Positions 47,474 to 58,495 are shown, numbered from the stretch's first letter. The stretch: DNA of 64,000 nt from Lichina pygmaea (GCA_963422465.1 OY730169.1:682001-746000); one strand, 5' to 3'. Notes: generated from the letters alone by a model not told the origin. Numbers and translations are program-made.

Positions 47474-47485
47474 CTCGGCGAAAAG

Positions 47486-47878
47486 GTAGAAGTAGAGAAA
47501 AAGAGGTCGGAGGAGCAGCAGAGAGGAAGACGCGCGATGGGATTGTATTGATAGAACAGGCGAGGGTATGGAGGATGATGGACGAGCCGCAGGGCTATGT
47601 GAGACGAAAAAGAAGCTGCGCTGCGACGTGGATGCGTTCGACTCTCCGTAAGCTAGAGCCCAGAAAATCTTCGGGCACACAGACCGGCAGTTTATGTGAT
47701 TAGCGTTGAAGAAGTTCTTGTCAATGGCGGTCCCTTGATTCTCCAGGAAATTCCTAGTGATATATACAATGGGGATAGATGTGTATCGCCCGCTCCTGTA
47801 CGCCCGGATATATCTGAGCTTCGACCTCGTAGGAATGGAGATAGATTGCGCTGGGATATTCTGAGAATGTATGACTGA

Positions 47879-47920
<42 letters not shown>

Positions 47921-48141
47921 GATTGGTGGGGGAGGAAGAATAGATGGTGGTGGCATCGCGCCGAGAGCGGCGATGGCTCTGGAAGGAGGCAGGGGGAGGA
48001 TAGAGGAGGGGAGGTGGTTCGGTCGCCCAATCTCTTCCGTTCGCTCTCCCTGGGCGTTGCTTGCGGAGTCGAACGGCCCTGGTCGAGGAATACGCCGAGG
48101 GACTTCCCCCCAGCAGAGAAGAAGAGCAGCTTCAAGAAGGG
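47486..48141. other. gene-free stretch with GA microsatellite
   Basis: 3' flank of the SRA-YDG gene (minus strand). A (GA)n run of about 20 units lies at 47881-47919. Minus-strand frames through it are microsatellite artefacts. Confidence 0.6.
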
Positions 48142-49723
48142 TCAAGCGGTGGAGAGTAGCTTCTTGATCTTGCTGATCTCGAGGAGTTCCTGGTCGGTGG
48201 GCCTCCGCTCGACGCCGCGGTAGCGGATCGGATGCTGGTCGGGTCCGCGACGGAGCGAGAAGCGATGCATGGCCGTGGCCGGGTGGATGACCTCGAAGCC
48301 GACGACGTCGTAGAGGCCGTCGTACCGCAGCCCCTTCTCGGGCCGGTACGCGTTCTTGCGCGGCAGCGCCGCGGACCGGAGCACGCGGAGCGGCTGCTTC
48401 AGCCGGTGCGTCTCGAGCAGCAGCTTCGTGCCGGCCGTCGGCGCGCCCTCGGCCCCGGAAGTGCCGCAGTACAGGATGTCTTCGCCGTCGTCGACGTCGG
48501 CGTACTCGCCGCTGCTGAGCACGATCGAGAACGCGCCCCGGCCCGCCTGCCCGTGGATGCCGGCTTCGATCTCGCCGTGGGCGCCGTCGCGGATAGCGCA
48601 GAGCTGCAACGGCCACCACTGGCCGTTGTGTAGGTTGTTGGCGCCCACGACGTTGCACGACGCCCGCTCGCAGTAGTCCTTCTGCAGCGCGCGCGACATC
48701 GTCGCCTTGCCCGTCGCGATCTGCCTGCGCACCGTCTCGATGCCACGGAGCAGGTGCGGGTCCAGGATCCCGCGCATCGACCGCGAGTACAGCATCTGCG
48801 CGTCTTCCTTAATGTCCCACGGGAAGCCAACGTCTCCGGCATCGTCGAAGATCTGTGGAAGGCCAACGCCGTCGTCGAGGACCTTCGATTTCTTGACGAT
48901 GACGCCAGACAGGAAGTCGTAAAACTCCATCTTATGCAGCTGTAACCGTATCTTTTGGAACGTGACCTCGCCGTCCCCGCCTCGCTCTGTCTTTCTCTGG
49001 CAATCCCTGATTAGACCGTTGATCGTCTGCACCGCAACCAGATCGCTGCGCGCAAACTTTTGTCTCATGTCGATGGTCTGGTACCATTCCGAAGGCTTGT
49101 AGTTCACCCGCGTCTCAACCGGTAGGCTGCATAGAGTCGCACTTATCAGCGACCAATCCGGCGCTCTGGGTACTCTATTGAGCTTACATCTCCTCGTACA
49201 CCGGCCGCGCGAGCCGCGCGGGCTTCTTGGCCGGAGCAAACGGCCGCTTGGCCGGTCTCGACGTTTCGTCTGCCGAGTCACTGTCGTCTGGGTGTCGAGC
49301 GCGTGATGCCATTTTGGTCCCGGCGTGGGAAGCACTGGAGACTGACGGTCGCTTCCTGGCCGATACGAGTCCAGAGTAGCCTTTGCTGACATCCGGCTGT
49401 GGTCGCGCCGTCTGCGCTACCGGCTCCGGCCTTTCACCGTCTGTATCGGTTTGAATCCTTATCTCTCGCTGCGCGTCATGTGAGCGCGTCCCCCTCGGCC
49501 GCTCGCTCGACGAGCTTCTTCTTTGGGTTGGCAAGGCCTGCGGTTCTTCACGAACGGGCAAGCTGCGCGACTGTTCCAGACCCTCGTCAGGTTGGAGAGC
49601 AGTCACATGTACGTGGGGCGCAGGTCTGATCTGGGAGCCAAGGGATCCAATCCGTGCCCATTCTTCCTGTGCTCTCCTTCTAGCATCCTTGACCGCCTTC
49701 TCGAAGTCGTAGTCTGGGGTCAT
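48142..49723 (-). CDS. SRA-YDG domain protein
   Basis: Two exons on the minus strand (49723-49188, 49126-48142) with a 61 bp intron (gtaagc...tgcag) give 506 residues. The first 180 residues are polar and basic, probably disordered. A helical middle part follows. The C-terminal 165 residues form an SRA-YDG domain: QWWPLQLCAIRDGAHGEIEA, GIHG, GAFSIVLSSGEYADVDDGED (the YDG-type turn), LRYDGLYDVVGFEVI and HRFSLRRGPDQHP. SRA domains bind methylated, often hemimethylated, cytosine by base flipping in UHRF1 and in plant histone methyltransferases; fungal stand-alone SRA proteins exist, but their role is little known. No RING, PHD or SET domain is present. The start ATG is the first in the frame. 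Confidence 0.9.
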
Positions 49724-50270
49724 TGTGATGTCTGTAGGTTGAGACGGACTGATCTAGACATGCTTGACGTGCGAGCGTCACGAGCAGTGGCGAGTATCAA
49801 AACAAGCGCCGGCTCGGTTCAACCTTGCTCCGCTTGGGATCCGTACCGCGGGGTCATTGCTGTTGCAGTTTAACTTTCTTATAGATTCTGATGTATGCGT
49901 TCTAAATGCAAGGTATCTCCACTTTAAGATCGGGTACTTGTATAAAGTTATGACCAACTTTCGTAAGCCACTGGAACGCTCCTGACACACCCACGACTCC
50001 GTTCCAGACGACAAGTCATCCTCTGTTACGTCGCGTTGGTAGTCAGGGACAACGATGAAGTTCCCGGTGTTGTCCTCGAGGAAGGTGCTCATCCAACCAG
50101 CCTGGCTATCATCACGTAGCAGCTCCTTCCGTCTGTCATGCCAATCTTCGTACGCCACCTTGGCAGCTTCGAGCCAACCTACAGCTTTCCCGCCGAGGCT
50201 TTGCTTTCCACGCAGACTGGAGCTTGGCAAGGCCTGGTGTAAGCGTAGCCGACGGCCCGATCTCGGGCAT
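49724..50270. other. promoter region between divergent genes, with an uncertain minus-strand reading frame
   Basis: Lies between the starts of the SRA gene (minus) and the hydrolase (plus). A minus-strand frame (about 50230-49778) reads GWLEAAKVAYEDWHDRRKEL and later NFIVVPDYQRDVTEDDL, which looks protein-like, but it has no ATG at its head and no clear upstream exon. It could be an exon of an unrecognised small gene or chance. Confidence 0.35.
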
Positions 50271-51424
50271 ATGCGCGAAATCTCTACCTTGAGCTTGCCG
50301 ACGGTGTTGGTGCCACCTCTGATATTCTTTGGTCTTCTTCTTTCGCTCTGGTTCTATAAGTGCGTGATGTTGGTCTTGTTCCAGAACAAAATCATCTATA
50401 TGCCTGGAGTGCCTCTCTTTGCAAGGAAGGAAAAGATTGCCGATTATCAGAAAAGATGTCTGCCTGTGAAATGGCATGAAGAACGGGTTATAGTCGACGA
50501 TGGGACGGAGATTGGGCTCTGTATAGGCAGCACACATGATGCAGAGTCCCAGACCAGGCCACCAAGCCTGCCTGGGGGACATCTTGTCGTTGTATATTTT
50601 CAAGGGTAGGCTTCCACCGCTCAGTTAACCTTAAAGAATTCCGTGGCTGATGTATTGAAAGAAACGCTTCGTCGCTGCCACCCCGCTTGCCCGAGCTTTC
50701 CGAAGTTGTAAAGATGCTCGAGAAAGGATGGGAAAGGCAAGAGCCCTCTCACAACGCACGATGCACCTTCGTTGGAGTCTCATATCGCGGGTACTGGACT
50801 TCTCGTGGAAGGCCCTCTCAGCGGGGAATCGAGCGGGATGCAGCTGCCACTTTGAACTGGATAGAAGACCGATATGACAATCTTGGAGCGGCCGGTAAAT
50901 TGAAGCTCGTGCTTTGGGGTCAAAGCATCGGTGCAGGCGTTGCTACCGTCGCAGCAGCGCAATCTGTCTGCCGTCATACGTCTGTGACGCCGTCTGGTGC
51001 CCGTGCTGTGGTTAGCAGTACCCGTCGACGCCTCTTTGACGGGCTTATCCTGGAGACGCCCTTCACAAGCGTTCAAGATATGCTGGTAGCTATCTACCCG
51101 CAGCGATGGTTGCCATACCGGTATCTCGGGAGATTTCTTCGAAGCCGGTGGGACAGTCGAGAGGCGTTAACAGCGCTCTCCGGAGCTCTGCCGAAAGATG
51201 GTGAACTGCATGCATCAACCCCTCCGCTTCCCCGCATCCTTATACTTCAAGCTGGTTTGGATGAGATTGTACCATCCAGCCATGGCCAGGATCTGGAACG
51301 TCTCTGCAAAGAGCTGGGGTTTCCAACAGCCAGAAGAATAGTAAGGGGAGCTCTGCACAGCGAGGCCCTACTGCGCTCGGAGGGAAGGGTGGCCGTCAAA
51401 AACCATCTTCTTGATGTAAATTGA
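50271..51424 (+). CDS. membrane-anchored alpha/beta hydrolase (Bem46/ABHD13-like)
   Basis: Two exons (50271-50605, 50662-51424) give 365 residues; splicing rebuilds YFQGNASSLPPRLP, the usual strand-turn of the family. The N-terminus has a membrane span (LPTVLVPPLIFFGLLLSLWF), followed by QNKIIYMPGVP, typical of Bem46-type proteins. Catalytic triad candidates are visible: Ser200 in GQSIGAG, Asp312 in LDEIVPSSHG, His344 in ALHSEAL. Members sit on internal or plasma membranes and are thought to be serine hydrolases or thioesterases; substrates are mostly unknown. An in-frame ATG further upstream (50055) would add 72 basic residues before the membrane span; I prefer 50271 because it leaves the short N-terminus usual for the family. 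Confidence 0.9.
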
Positions 51425-51756
51425 TTGATCAGATACCCTGAGGGGGTATCTGTGTTCCTCGTCGTTGCCGGTCGTAGAAGCCGGAATGTGTGAAGGATGT
51501 TGGTGCTTCATAGCCTTCGTCAAGGGCTGCACCTCTGATGTTATCCTCCTGAGTAGTTCATCTGCTCCCCCGGATGCTTTCATCCGGCGATGTTTTCTTC
51601 GGCGTCTCGTCTACGTATCGACGATCCCATAATGTGCGTGCTGGCAGGGTCCTGAGCAGCCGGCGAAGTCCGTGACCTCGGAATTTCCCTCGCAGTCACG
51701 CATATCTCCAAAAACGCGTCTGTGATTCTTGGGCCTGCACGTGCTGGAAATCACAG
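51425..51756. other. intergenic region before the TATA box
   Basis: 3' flank of the hydrolase gene and upstream promoter DNA of the disordered-protein gene. No coding region supported. Confidence 0.5.
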
Positions 51757-51763
51757 TATATAA
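51757..51763 (+). promoter_or_regulatory. TATA box of the disordered-protein gene
   Basis: TATATAA, followed about 30 bp on by a pyrimidine-rich stretch with TTTCTTTCTTTCACTTTCTTCC (about 51788-51809), as around many fungal transcription starts. Transcription from here would place the hairpin repeats in a leader of about 650 nt. The TATA is seen; the start site is inferred. Confidence 0.6.
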
Positions 51764-51826
51764 ACTCCTCTGTGATCTCCCTTTCGCCACTTTCTTTCTT
51801 TCACTTTCTTCCTCCTCACCACGCTC

Positions 51827-52430
51827 CAGACAGAAGCTCCCAACACCGAAGATCTGAACTTCAACCGATTCTATCGGTGTGTCCGGTCGGTTCTTCTCTT
51901 CAAGGCCTCGCTTGAAGCGCGATCTCATCGTCGTATCTTCTTCTCCGCTGTTCGACAGGCAGAACTACCACAGCCGCTGAACATCTCGTCCTCGGCTGGT
52001 TCGACCAGTGGGCCCCAACGACTCTTCAAGCCTTGCTTGAATCGTCCTCTCTTCTTCTCCTCCTCCTCCTCCTCCTCCTCCTCCTCCTCTTCCACTTCCA
52101 CCGCCGAATACTTCGTCTTCGACTGATTCGATCAGTGTGCCCGGTCGAATCTCCCTTTCAAGGCCGTGCTTGAAACGCCATCTCTTCTTCTTCCTCCCCG
52201 CTCTCGACTTCCACCGCGGAACATCTCGTCTCTCAACTGAATCGCTCAGTTTGCCCGGTTGACTCTTTCTTTCAAGGCCTTGCTTGAAGCGCCATCTCTC
52301 CTCCTCCCTCACTCCTCTCCAGTCCAACCACCGATTGTTTGGTCCGGACCGATTCAATCACTGTCCCCCCGTCAGCTCTTCCCGTCCAGGGCCTCTCTTG
52401 CACCTTCATCTCTTTCATCGCCCCGGACAG
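51827..52430 (+). repeat. five degenerate tandem units, each with two stem-loops (possible structured mRNA leader)
   Basis: Units of about 113-132 bp. Hairpin 1: ACCGAT-TCT-ATCGGT (51864-51878), CTGGT-TCG-ACCAG (51996-52008), ACTGAT-TCG-ATCAGT (52122-52136), ACTGA-ATCGC-TCAGT (52236-52250). Hairpin 2: CTTCAAG/CTTGAAG (51898-51917), TTCAAG/CTTGAA (52025-52041), TTTCAAG/CTTGAAA (52156-52175), TTTCAAG/CTTGAAG with a G-U end (52270-52289). The fifth unit (about 52311-52430) is decayed. Stem changes occur in pairs that keep pairing. A CTC microsatellite lies between units 2 and 3 (about 52059-52089). On the minus strand the units also translate into a loose peptide repeat (RFK.GLE...ESVE), an alternative reading. 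Confidence 0.75.
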
Positions 52431-52436
52431 AAAAGA

Positions 52437-54852
52437 ATGCAACCCGTGGCATCGCTGGGGAACGTCAGTCCAGCCTCGCCGTCCCGAGATCCGCCGAGAG
52501 GGGCTAAGCCAGTGAACGCCCGACACGCTGACTTGCCCACTCCCATTCGGGCACGGTCTGCAAGCGGTCGCAAACGCACCTGGGTGGCCAGTAAGGTCAA
52601 GGGCGTCTTCAGAAAGAAACTAGCCCGTAGCAGTCATCAAACTCTTCGCGAGAGAGCGATGCATGCCGCAGCGGTAAGTACTGCTGACGGCAGCGGGCAT
52701 AGTAGCATCACTATGCCTCTGTTCGGATGCCCGAATTCCATGGAGATATACTGACGGAAAGTGAAGATTGGGTCAGTACTTGACAGGGGCCTGAGCCCGT
52801 TGCCACTGATGGCGCCAATAAGTCCTCTCGTGAGCAGCGATGAGCTCTTCAGGGGCAGCCCGCCCGACGAGTCCGATGAGCCCGATGACCACTCGAATTC
52901 TGCTGACACGCTTGCCGAACGCGTCGTCTCAGAAGGTGCGGCTCGGCCCGCCGCGAGCGATGAAGATGGCCATGATCGCCATGACCCCGGTGTCAAGAGT
53001 GTCCGAGAGGCCTGTCACGACTCTCCCGCCGCCAGCGCTATCGACACCCACGGAGGATCACCTCGGGGACACGGCACCATCAGGAGGATGTCGTCTTCCC
53101 ATAGCCTTCGTCGAAGGGCGCTTTCGAGCCCGTACATAAGGGTGAGCCGCAACAACGCCGGGGGGGCGTCGCAGCAGCAAAGAAATGGCGAAGGCGGATA
53201 TGTCGTCCGCAGCATGTCGGGCCACATGCCTGACATCAGTGGAACCTTGAAGATCTCGCCGGAAGCTGACGAACTGATTCTCGGAGGGCGACGGGCTGGC
53301 CACTCGCGTAGCCTCAGCGACCCTCAAGGCGGCCGGAAGGTAAGGCAGGACGAGGGGTCTGGGACGATCCTCCGTCTGCTTCAGCGGTCGGCATCGGCGT
53401 GCGGACGACTTGAGCGAACCGTGCGAAGGGCGCTGTTGTCACAGGGCAAGAGACAATGCGAGGCGCCGCCTGAGCAGACCGTCGTCATGCCAAGGCGCGC
53501 GGAACGGGAAGAGGTCGTTCTCGCTCCTCTGGCGACCAATGCGGCGAATGATGTCGTGGCTGTCTGCGCTAGTGCTCCGAATGCCAGCGGGGCGTCGTCT
53601 TCCACTGGCTCTTCCTCTTGTTATTATTCTCCGGCCTCCGCTTCGCCTGCGGCTCCGGCTGTTGCGCCGGCGAGAACCAATACCAATCCTGGTAAATGTC
53701 TTGTGCCAAACTGAAATGCCTGAACAGCGTCGCTGACAGAATTCCAGGGGCAAGCATTGACATCGACCCGAGCCGCTTCCGCCTTACGCCGAGCAAAAAT
53801 CCCGGGGCCATGAGGCCCCCAGGTGCTGCGACTGCGACAGCGACATGTGGGGGGAAGCCGCCGTTCCCGCCACGGGGTTCTTCTTTGACCAGCAAAGTGC
53901 GCCCGAAGGGGCTCGCGGCCGGTGGATCCGTCTCCAGGCGGCCAGGTTCGTCGACTTCGCGTGTCGCCGGTAACGAAGAGCGGATCGGGGTCATAGAAGC
54001 GCTCGGCGAGCCTGTTCCAGCAGAGTTCAACAGGAACAGCATGTCCCAGCGGCCGTACTTGATACCGACGGACCGGTATCACTGCCCTCGCCCGCCGTCA
54101 CCCCCAGAGTCCCGCCCGAGGAAGCTCCTTGGCCGAGGTGAGTTTTTCCAGCATCGGTTTTTCCGCATGATCAAGAAGCTGAGACGCCAGGCATCGTGGA
54201 GTGCTGTCGAAGTTCGGCCGGACTGGACGGCGCGACCATCGATGAATCCAGTCGGGCATCACAAGCGGAAGGCAGCAGACCGACCGTGAGGCGGCTCTCT
54301 CGTGGGGGCTCAGCCATCCCCATCCCGACCTCGGTTCGATTGACTGGACGAAGTTTTCCTGTTTCTCTCACTGCGCCAAGATCAGCCGCTCAGGCCTCCG
54401 GACGCGTATCCTCAGTTCCTGCTCTCACCAGCGACCCTCCTGCGCCCCCGCCGTCTCGACAGCAGACCCCAAGCACCAGCGCATCTACTGGAGCTGGTCG
54501 GCCCGGCTTGTCTGCCGGGGCTGATTGCTCCAGCTCGCCTGCTGGGGGTGGTCGAGTCGAGTTGTGTGCTGGGGCCGATCCCCCCAGCACACGCCAGATG
54601 TCCGACGCCACCGATTTCGCCATGGCGCTCATCGACTCATCTGGGCGTGAGCCCGGGAGCCCTCGTCGGCGCGAGCGACTCCTCGAAATGGCTCAGGCGA
54701 TGGTCACAGCCATCACCCAGGCAAGAGAGGCGGATATCGCGGCTCACCGTGCCAGCGACGCCGCCAGAGAGGCCGAACTGGCCTCGATCATCACCCGAAG
54801 GACTGTTCTCGAAGTGGAGCAGAAGATCCGGTCGTGGGCCAACGGTCGGTGA
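52437..54852 (+). CDS. large disordered protein with C-terminal helical segment, function unknown
   Basis: Four exons (52437-52673, 52767-53691, 53748-54137, 54191-54852) give 737 residues, all phases matching. The first ATG of the frame after the hairpin leader lies further up (52284), inside the repeats; I take 52437. Seen: a basic patch (RKRTWVASKVKGVFRKKLAR, about 45-64), long Ser/Pro/Gly/Ala-rich regions, two RSMSG/HSRSLSD-type phosphosite-like motifs, a short internal repeat around GLSAGADCSS/ELCAGADPPS, and a C-terminal helix rich in Ala and Glu (MAQAMVTAITQAREADIAAH, then EAELASIITRRTVLEVEQKI) that could be a coiled coil. No known domain. Intron 1 ends in AAG. I know no family for it; it may be lineage-restricted. 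Confidence 0.7.
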
Positions 54853-55599
54853 TGGTGATGCTTGACTCGTGGGGCCGTTCAGGGTATGAGAGCCACGTGA
54901 CCTGTGGTCCGTGGGCAGCTGAACCGATTTGGAGATGGTGACAGGAGTCCTTCACGGTTGCCGGTTTTTTCTTCCTCTTTATACCCGTGTTAATTTCTCC
55001 CCTGATACCCGCCGGTGCCGCCCTCATTCACTCGGCCCCTCTCCGGTTCTTTCTCTGTCCTTCCGTTGCCGTCACGAGGGGCGTAGTCAGCGATCACTTG
55101 ACTCGATCGACACATGACGGCCGCGGACGACTAATGCACCTGTTCTTGTTCTTGTGTTTGTCTCTACCCTGCTGTCAACCGAACGGGTTCTGCTCGTCAA
55201 CCGAAATCAATGGAGAAAAGTCTTCTTGACCGCCTCCGCCTTCGACCTGACTACGCAAGCTGTGACTGAAAAGCTGGCTCAGAGACCATTGACATCTGCC
55301 GTCCAGTACTCTAACAGTCTTGTTCGGCCCGCGAATGGCTTGCCCGTACGCTGCATAGCAGAGAGGCACTTGTCTAGAAGTCTGCAGCGGTCAGCATTCG
55401 AGCTGGGAGGGAGGACATGAACTGATCCATCCATGTATCCATCCCTCCATCCACTCAATCTTTCTCCGCGCTACGAGCTCCGAAATGGTCGGGCACTCCT
55501 CTACCCACGCCAACAGATGTTATACTGCCTGATATACAACGATATGTAGCCAGTCTTGTCTATCCTCGTGGCACCACCGCGAAGCAATAATCACCGTGG

Positions 55600-55850
55600 T
55601 GTCCTGCCAGCCATACAGCCATCCAGCGAGCCAGTCATCCAGCCAGCGACCCAGCCAGCCATCCAGCTACTCAGGAGTACTGCATTCGGTCATCCATCCA
55701 TCCATCAATCCATCGATCAATCTGCCCCTCCATCAATCCATCCACCCTCCCACCAACCCTATGAATTCAAGTCTCCGCTTTCCAGCCATGCTCCGACGAA
55801 GCCTCCACTTTCCGCCCATCCGTTAATCCATCAATCCGTCCATCGAGCAG
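55600..55850. repeat. low-complexity CCAGC / CATCCAT tract
   Basis: Irregular CCAGCCA and ATCCATCAATC units; simple-sequence expansion without fixed period. Confidence 0.8.
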
Positions 55851-56862
55851 CCAGCCTCTTCCAAAAAAGCCTTTTGATTTTCAAGCCTCCGCCTTCCAGC
55901 CTTCCCCATCTCAGTTCCTTTCCCCCAATATCCCTCCGTGAAAAGTACAGCCAGAACTCACAACATCAAACTACCTCACCAAACTACGTCACTAAGCTAC
56001 GTCACCAAACTACGTTGCGTCACCAGATCACTCCGCCAGACCAGTTCACCAAAGCACTTCCCCTGCCGTACTTCCATACCGTATATAAGTTTTTCCAGCC
56101 CGTGTCTCGTCGGAGAGTCAATTGATGTATTGCTGTACAAAGATGATGAGTGATGGACTCTGGTGATCGATCATGGCATTGTTTCGGATGGTATGTATGT
56201 ACGAGGTGGTTTCATGTCTCTGGTTTGGCGGAGTATGAATGTGGGAGGGAGGATGAGATGAGCAACTTGGCAAACACAGATATCCTGCCTGTTTCACTTC
56301 TTTGGGGGGAGGGCATGTCACCAGTGCAGAGGTACGGTAGAGTAAAATACAGCACAGGACTGCTTCTTGACTCCTTCTCGTCAGAAGAATAAGTTGAGGT
56401 TTACGTGTCTTGAATTTACGCTTCTTGAAGTTATGTACGAGTATGTTGTGGTTGTGGTTACTGGTATGGTACCACTGCAGAGTACTTGTCAAGCACACTA
56501 CGTGCACAGAGTACATATACGTCAAATCATAAGACGACAAAATGACAATGAGGAGAGTTGCGCTCTTTTGTCGACGGCGGGTGCTGCGTGTTGGTTGACG
56601 AAAAGGTAGCCAAGGAATCTATTGTAACTTGCAACGACTTGACAAATTTGATGTTCTTGCTCTCAGACATCACTTTCAAGCAACAACGTTCTGACTGTTC
56701 TCACCCCGCCACCCCCTAACGCACTCTCCTCCTCTTCCCCCCCCGCTCTTCCCCTAGGACTTTTCTTTGCTACTTACTGTTTAGCCGTCTACTCTGCTCA
56801 GAGAAGCGACCATCTTACTGAGTGACGAGTCAGTCAGTACGTCTCTTTCGATGATGATGTGA

Positions 56863-56945
56863 AATGAAAGCGTGAAATAAAATCAGAAGGACCATGTGAA
56901 ATAGAATCAGAACATCCATCTGAAATAAGATCAGACCGACGGCAG
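56863..56945. repeat. three tandem units of 27-28 bp (GTGAAATA.AATCAGA)
   Basis: GCGTGAAATAAAATCAGAAG, TGTGAAATAGAATCAGAAC and TCTGAAATAAGATCAGACC follow each other at 27-28 bp spacing. Confidence 0.8.
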
Positions 56946-57414
56946 ACTCGACCAAGATACTTACCGTCGAACAAAACGGGGTCGTAAGAAAGAAGGAAAG
57001 AGAAGTGAGAGACAGACATGTCAAGTCACGATGAAGAATCTGAGGACGTACCGGTACCTGCAATTGCATAGCTTGCATGTAATTACCTATCCAGGTTGGC
57101 GAAGTAGCACGATGGCTAGAAAAATCTGCCGCGTTCGACGAAACATTGTGCGTGATCATGTGTGGATAGCCATAGGCGCATGGGAGTGGGTAGCTTGCAA
57201 GGGTGCTGCTGCCGTGGTCCAGAGACGTCTGCTGCGAGCGGTCGTGAGTCGCGCTTGATCAGGCGAGCGAGCAAGATGGTCTAGATCCCCTCAGGAGCTG
57301 TTTTCGTCGGCTGTAAGCAGGCGCGCAGTGCTGAAGACATGTGTCGCCGTCATCGACACGCAGGAAGGACAGACCAAGACTTGTTGTGGAGCAACGCGCG
57401 ACGGCTCGGCGCAT

Positions 57415-58495
57415 TCAGTCGTCGTTCCACCGCTGCGCGCGCTTGTCAAAGCCAATGACTTCCAGCTCGATGTTCAAGCTCTGGAGCATCATATCCATCG
57501 TGAACGCCTTGTGTGTGAAATGACGTTAGCTAAGGGGCAGTGCGCCCGGGCAAGACATGGCGATGCAAAGCACGGGTTGTAGACTCACGTCTTCATCGCT
57601 GTCGTCTAGGCCTTGTCCGTTGGCCGCTTTCGTATCCGTGTTGCCGTTCTTTGCGCCGCGGCTTTCTGTCGGAGCATCGACGTCGTATTCCGCGTACACG
57701 CTGTCGTTTCCGTCGATCGAGCGCGATTCGCCGTTTGGAACAGGCTCGTCGAAGCCGCTGGTACGCCATTCATCCTTCCGGCGCTGCATTGCATGCCAGG
57801 CGGCCGGTCCCCCCATTCTACGATGCTCCCATCAGCACACGAAAACAGAACACGACACAGCATAACCCTGAGAAACACTGCGAGAGAATGGAGCTGCACG
57901 CTACTGGACGTGCACAGCAGCAACGGTGACGACGACCGAAAAGAGAAGCCCTACTGGTTCACCCTCTCCTTGACATCCACCCACACCACGTCCGCCGCCG
58001 CCCTGCTCGCAGTTCGCCACTTGCGGACCAAGCCGCGCAGCTCATCGTCCGAGCTGGACGACTCGATCTTGAGGGCCTGGCCGAGAGTGTCGATCTCCGT
58101 GCGGAGGCCGGCGATCTCGCGTTCCAGAGCCCGTTGCGCCTTCAAGAGCGATTGCGTTTCCGGGTCGGAGGCCTCGGCGGCCCTTGCGGCAGCCAAAGAC
58201 GACGAGGCCGCGGTCGACTTTGGCGTCACGAACGGTTTGGCGTGGGGGACCGGTGTGCGCGGACGCAGTCTCGTTGGGGTGTCTGCAAGAGATGGAACGG
58301 TCAGTTTACGCCGGTCTACGGGGAGAAGTGGGTGAGGTGTGTCAAGAGCACGTCGACCATCGTACGTATATTGCTGCCAGCAGAGCTCTCGGATCCTTGC
58401 CCGTTCAGAGGTGTCTTGAACGGTGACCGGAATGGTCTTGACAGCGTCTGTGAGACGGCATCGGTCCGCCGCCGCTTGGCCGCGGGGGTGGACAT
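57415..58495 (-). CDS. sfr1: Sfr1/Mei5-type recombination accessory protein
   Basis: Four exons on the minus strand (58495-58366, 58282-57955, 57817-57589, 57507-57415) give 259 residues in phase. Start chosen at MSTPAAKRRRTDAV, the usual beginning of the family; an in-frame ATG nine codons upstream exists. Seen: Ser/Pro-rich N-terminus with FRSPFKTPLNG, a coiled coil (SLLKAQRALEREIAGLRTEI, about 85-105), then DDELRGLVRKWRTASRAAAD, ERVNQMGGPAAWHAMQRRK rebuilt across intron 2, and the conserved end FTMDMMLQSLNIELEVIGFD. Sfr1 pairs with Swi5 and stabilises Rad51 (and Dmc1) filaments during homologous recombination in the nucleus. The join between exons 1 and 2 is the least certain. Size fits the family. 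Confidence 0.88.

Larger units (their letters stand above)
54853..57414. other. gene-free stretch with low-complexity repeats
   Basis: No gene supported. It contains a CCAGC/CATCCAT-rich tract (about 55600-55850), short CACCAAACTACGT-like repeats (about 55975-56020) and the GAAATA repeat listed separately. TATA-like sequences occur but with no coding sequence behind them. Confidence 0.5.

Noticed and set aside
47333-48658. 441-codon minus-strand frame downstream of and overlapping the SRA gene
   Set aside because: It runs through a GA microsatellite and the LINE stub and overlaps the SRA exon in another frame; no recognisable domain.
51611-52357. Minus-strand frames with a repeated RFK.GLE...ESVE peptide
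   Set aside because: The peptide repeat follows from the DNA tandem repeat; stem-preserving changes alter residues, one unit is in another frame, and the TATA box points to plus-strand transcription. Kept only as an alternative.
55600-55850. Possible CRISPR-like regular repeats (CATCCAT/CCAGCCA)
   Set aside because: Simple-sequence DNA with no spacers of constant length, and the genome is eukaryotic.
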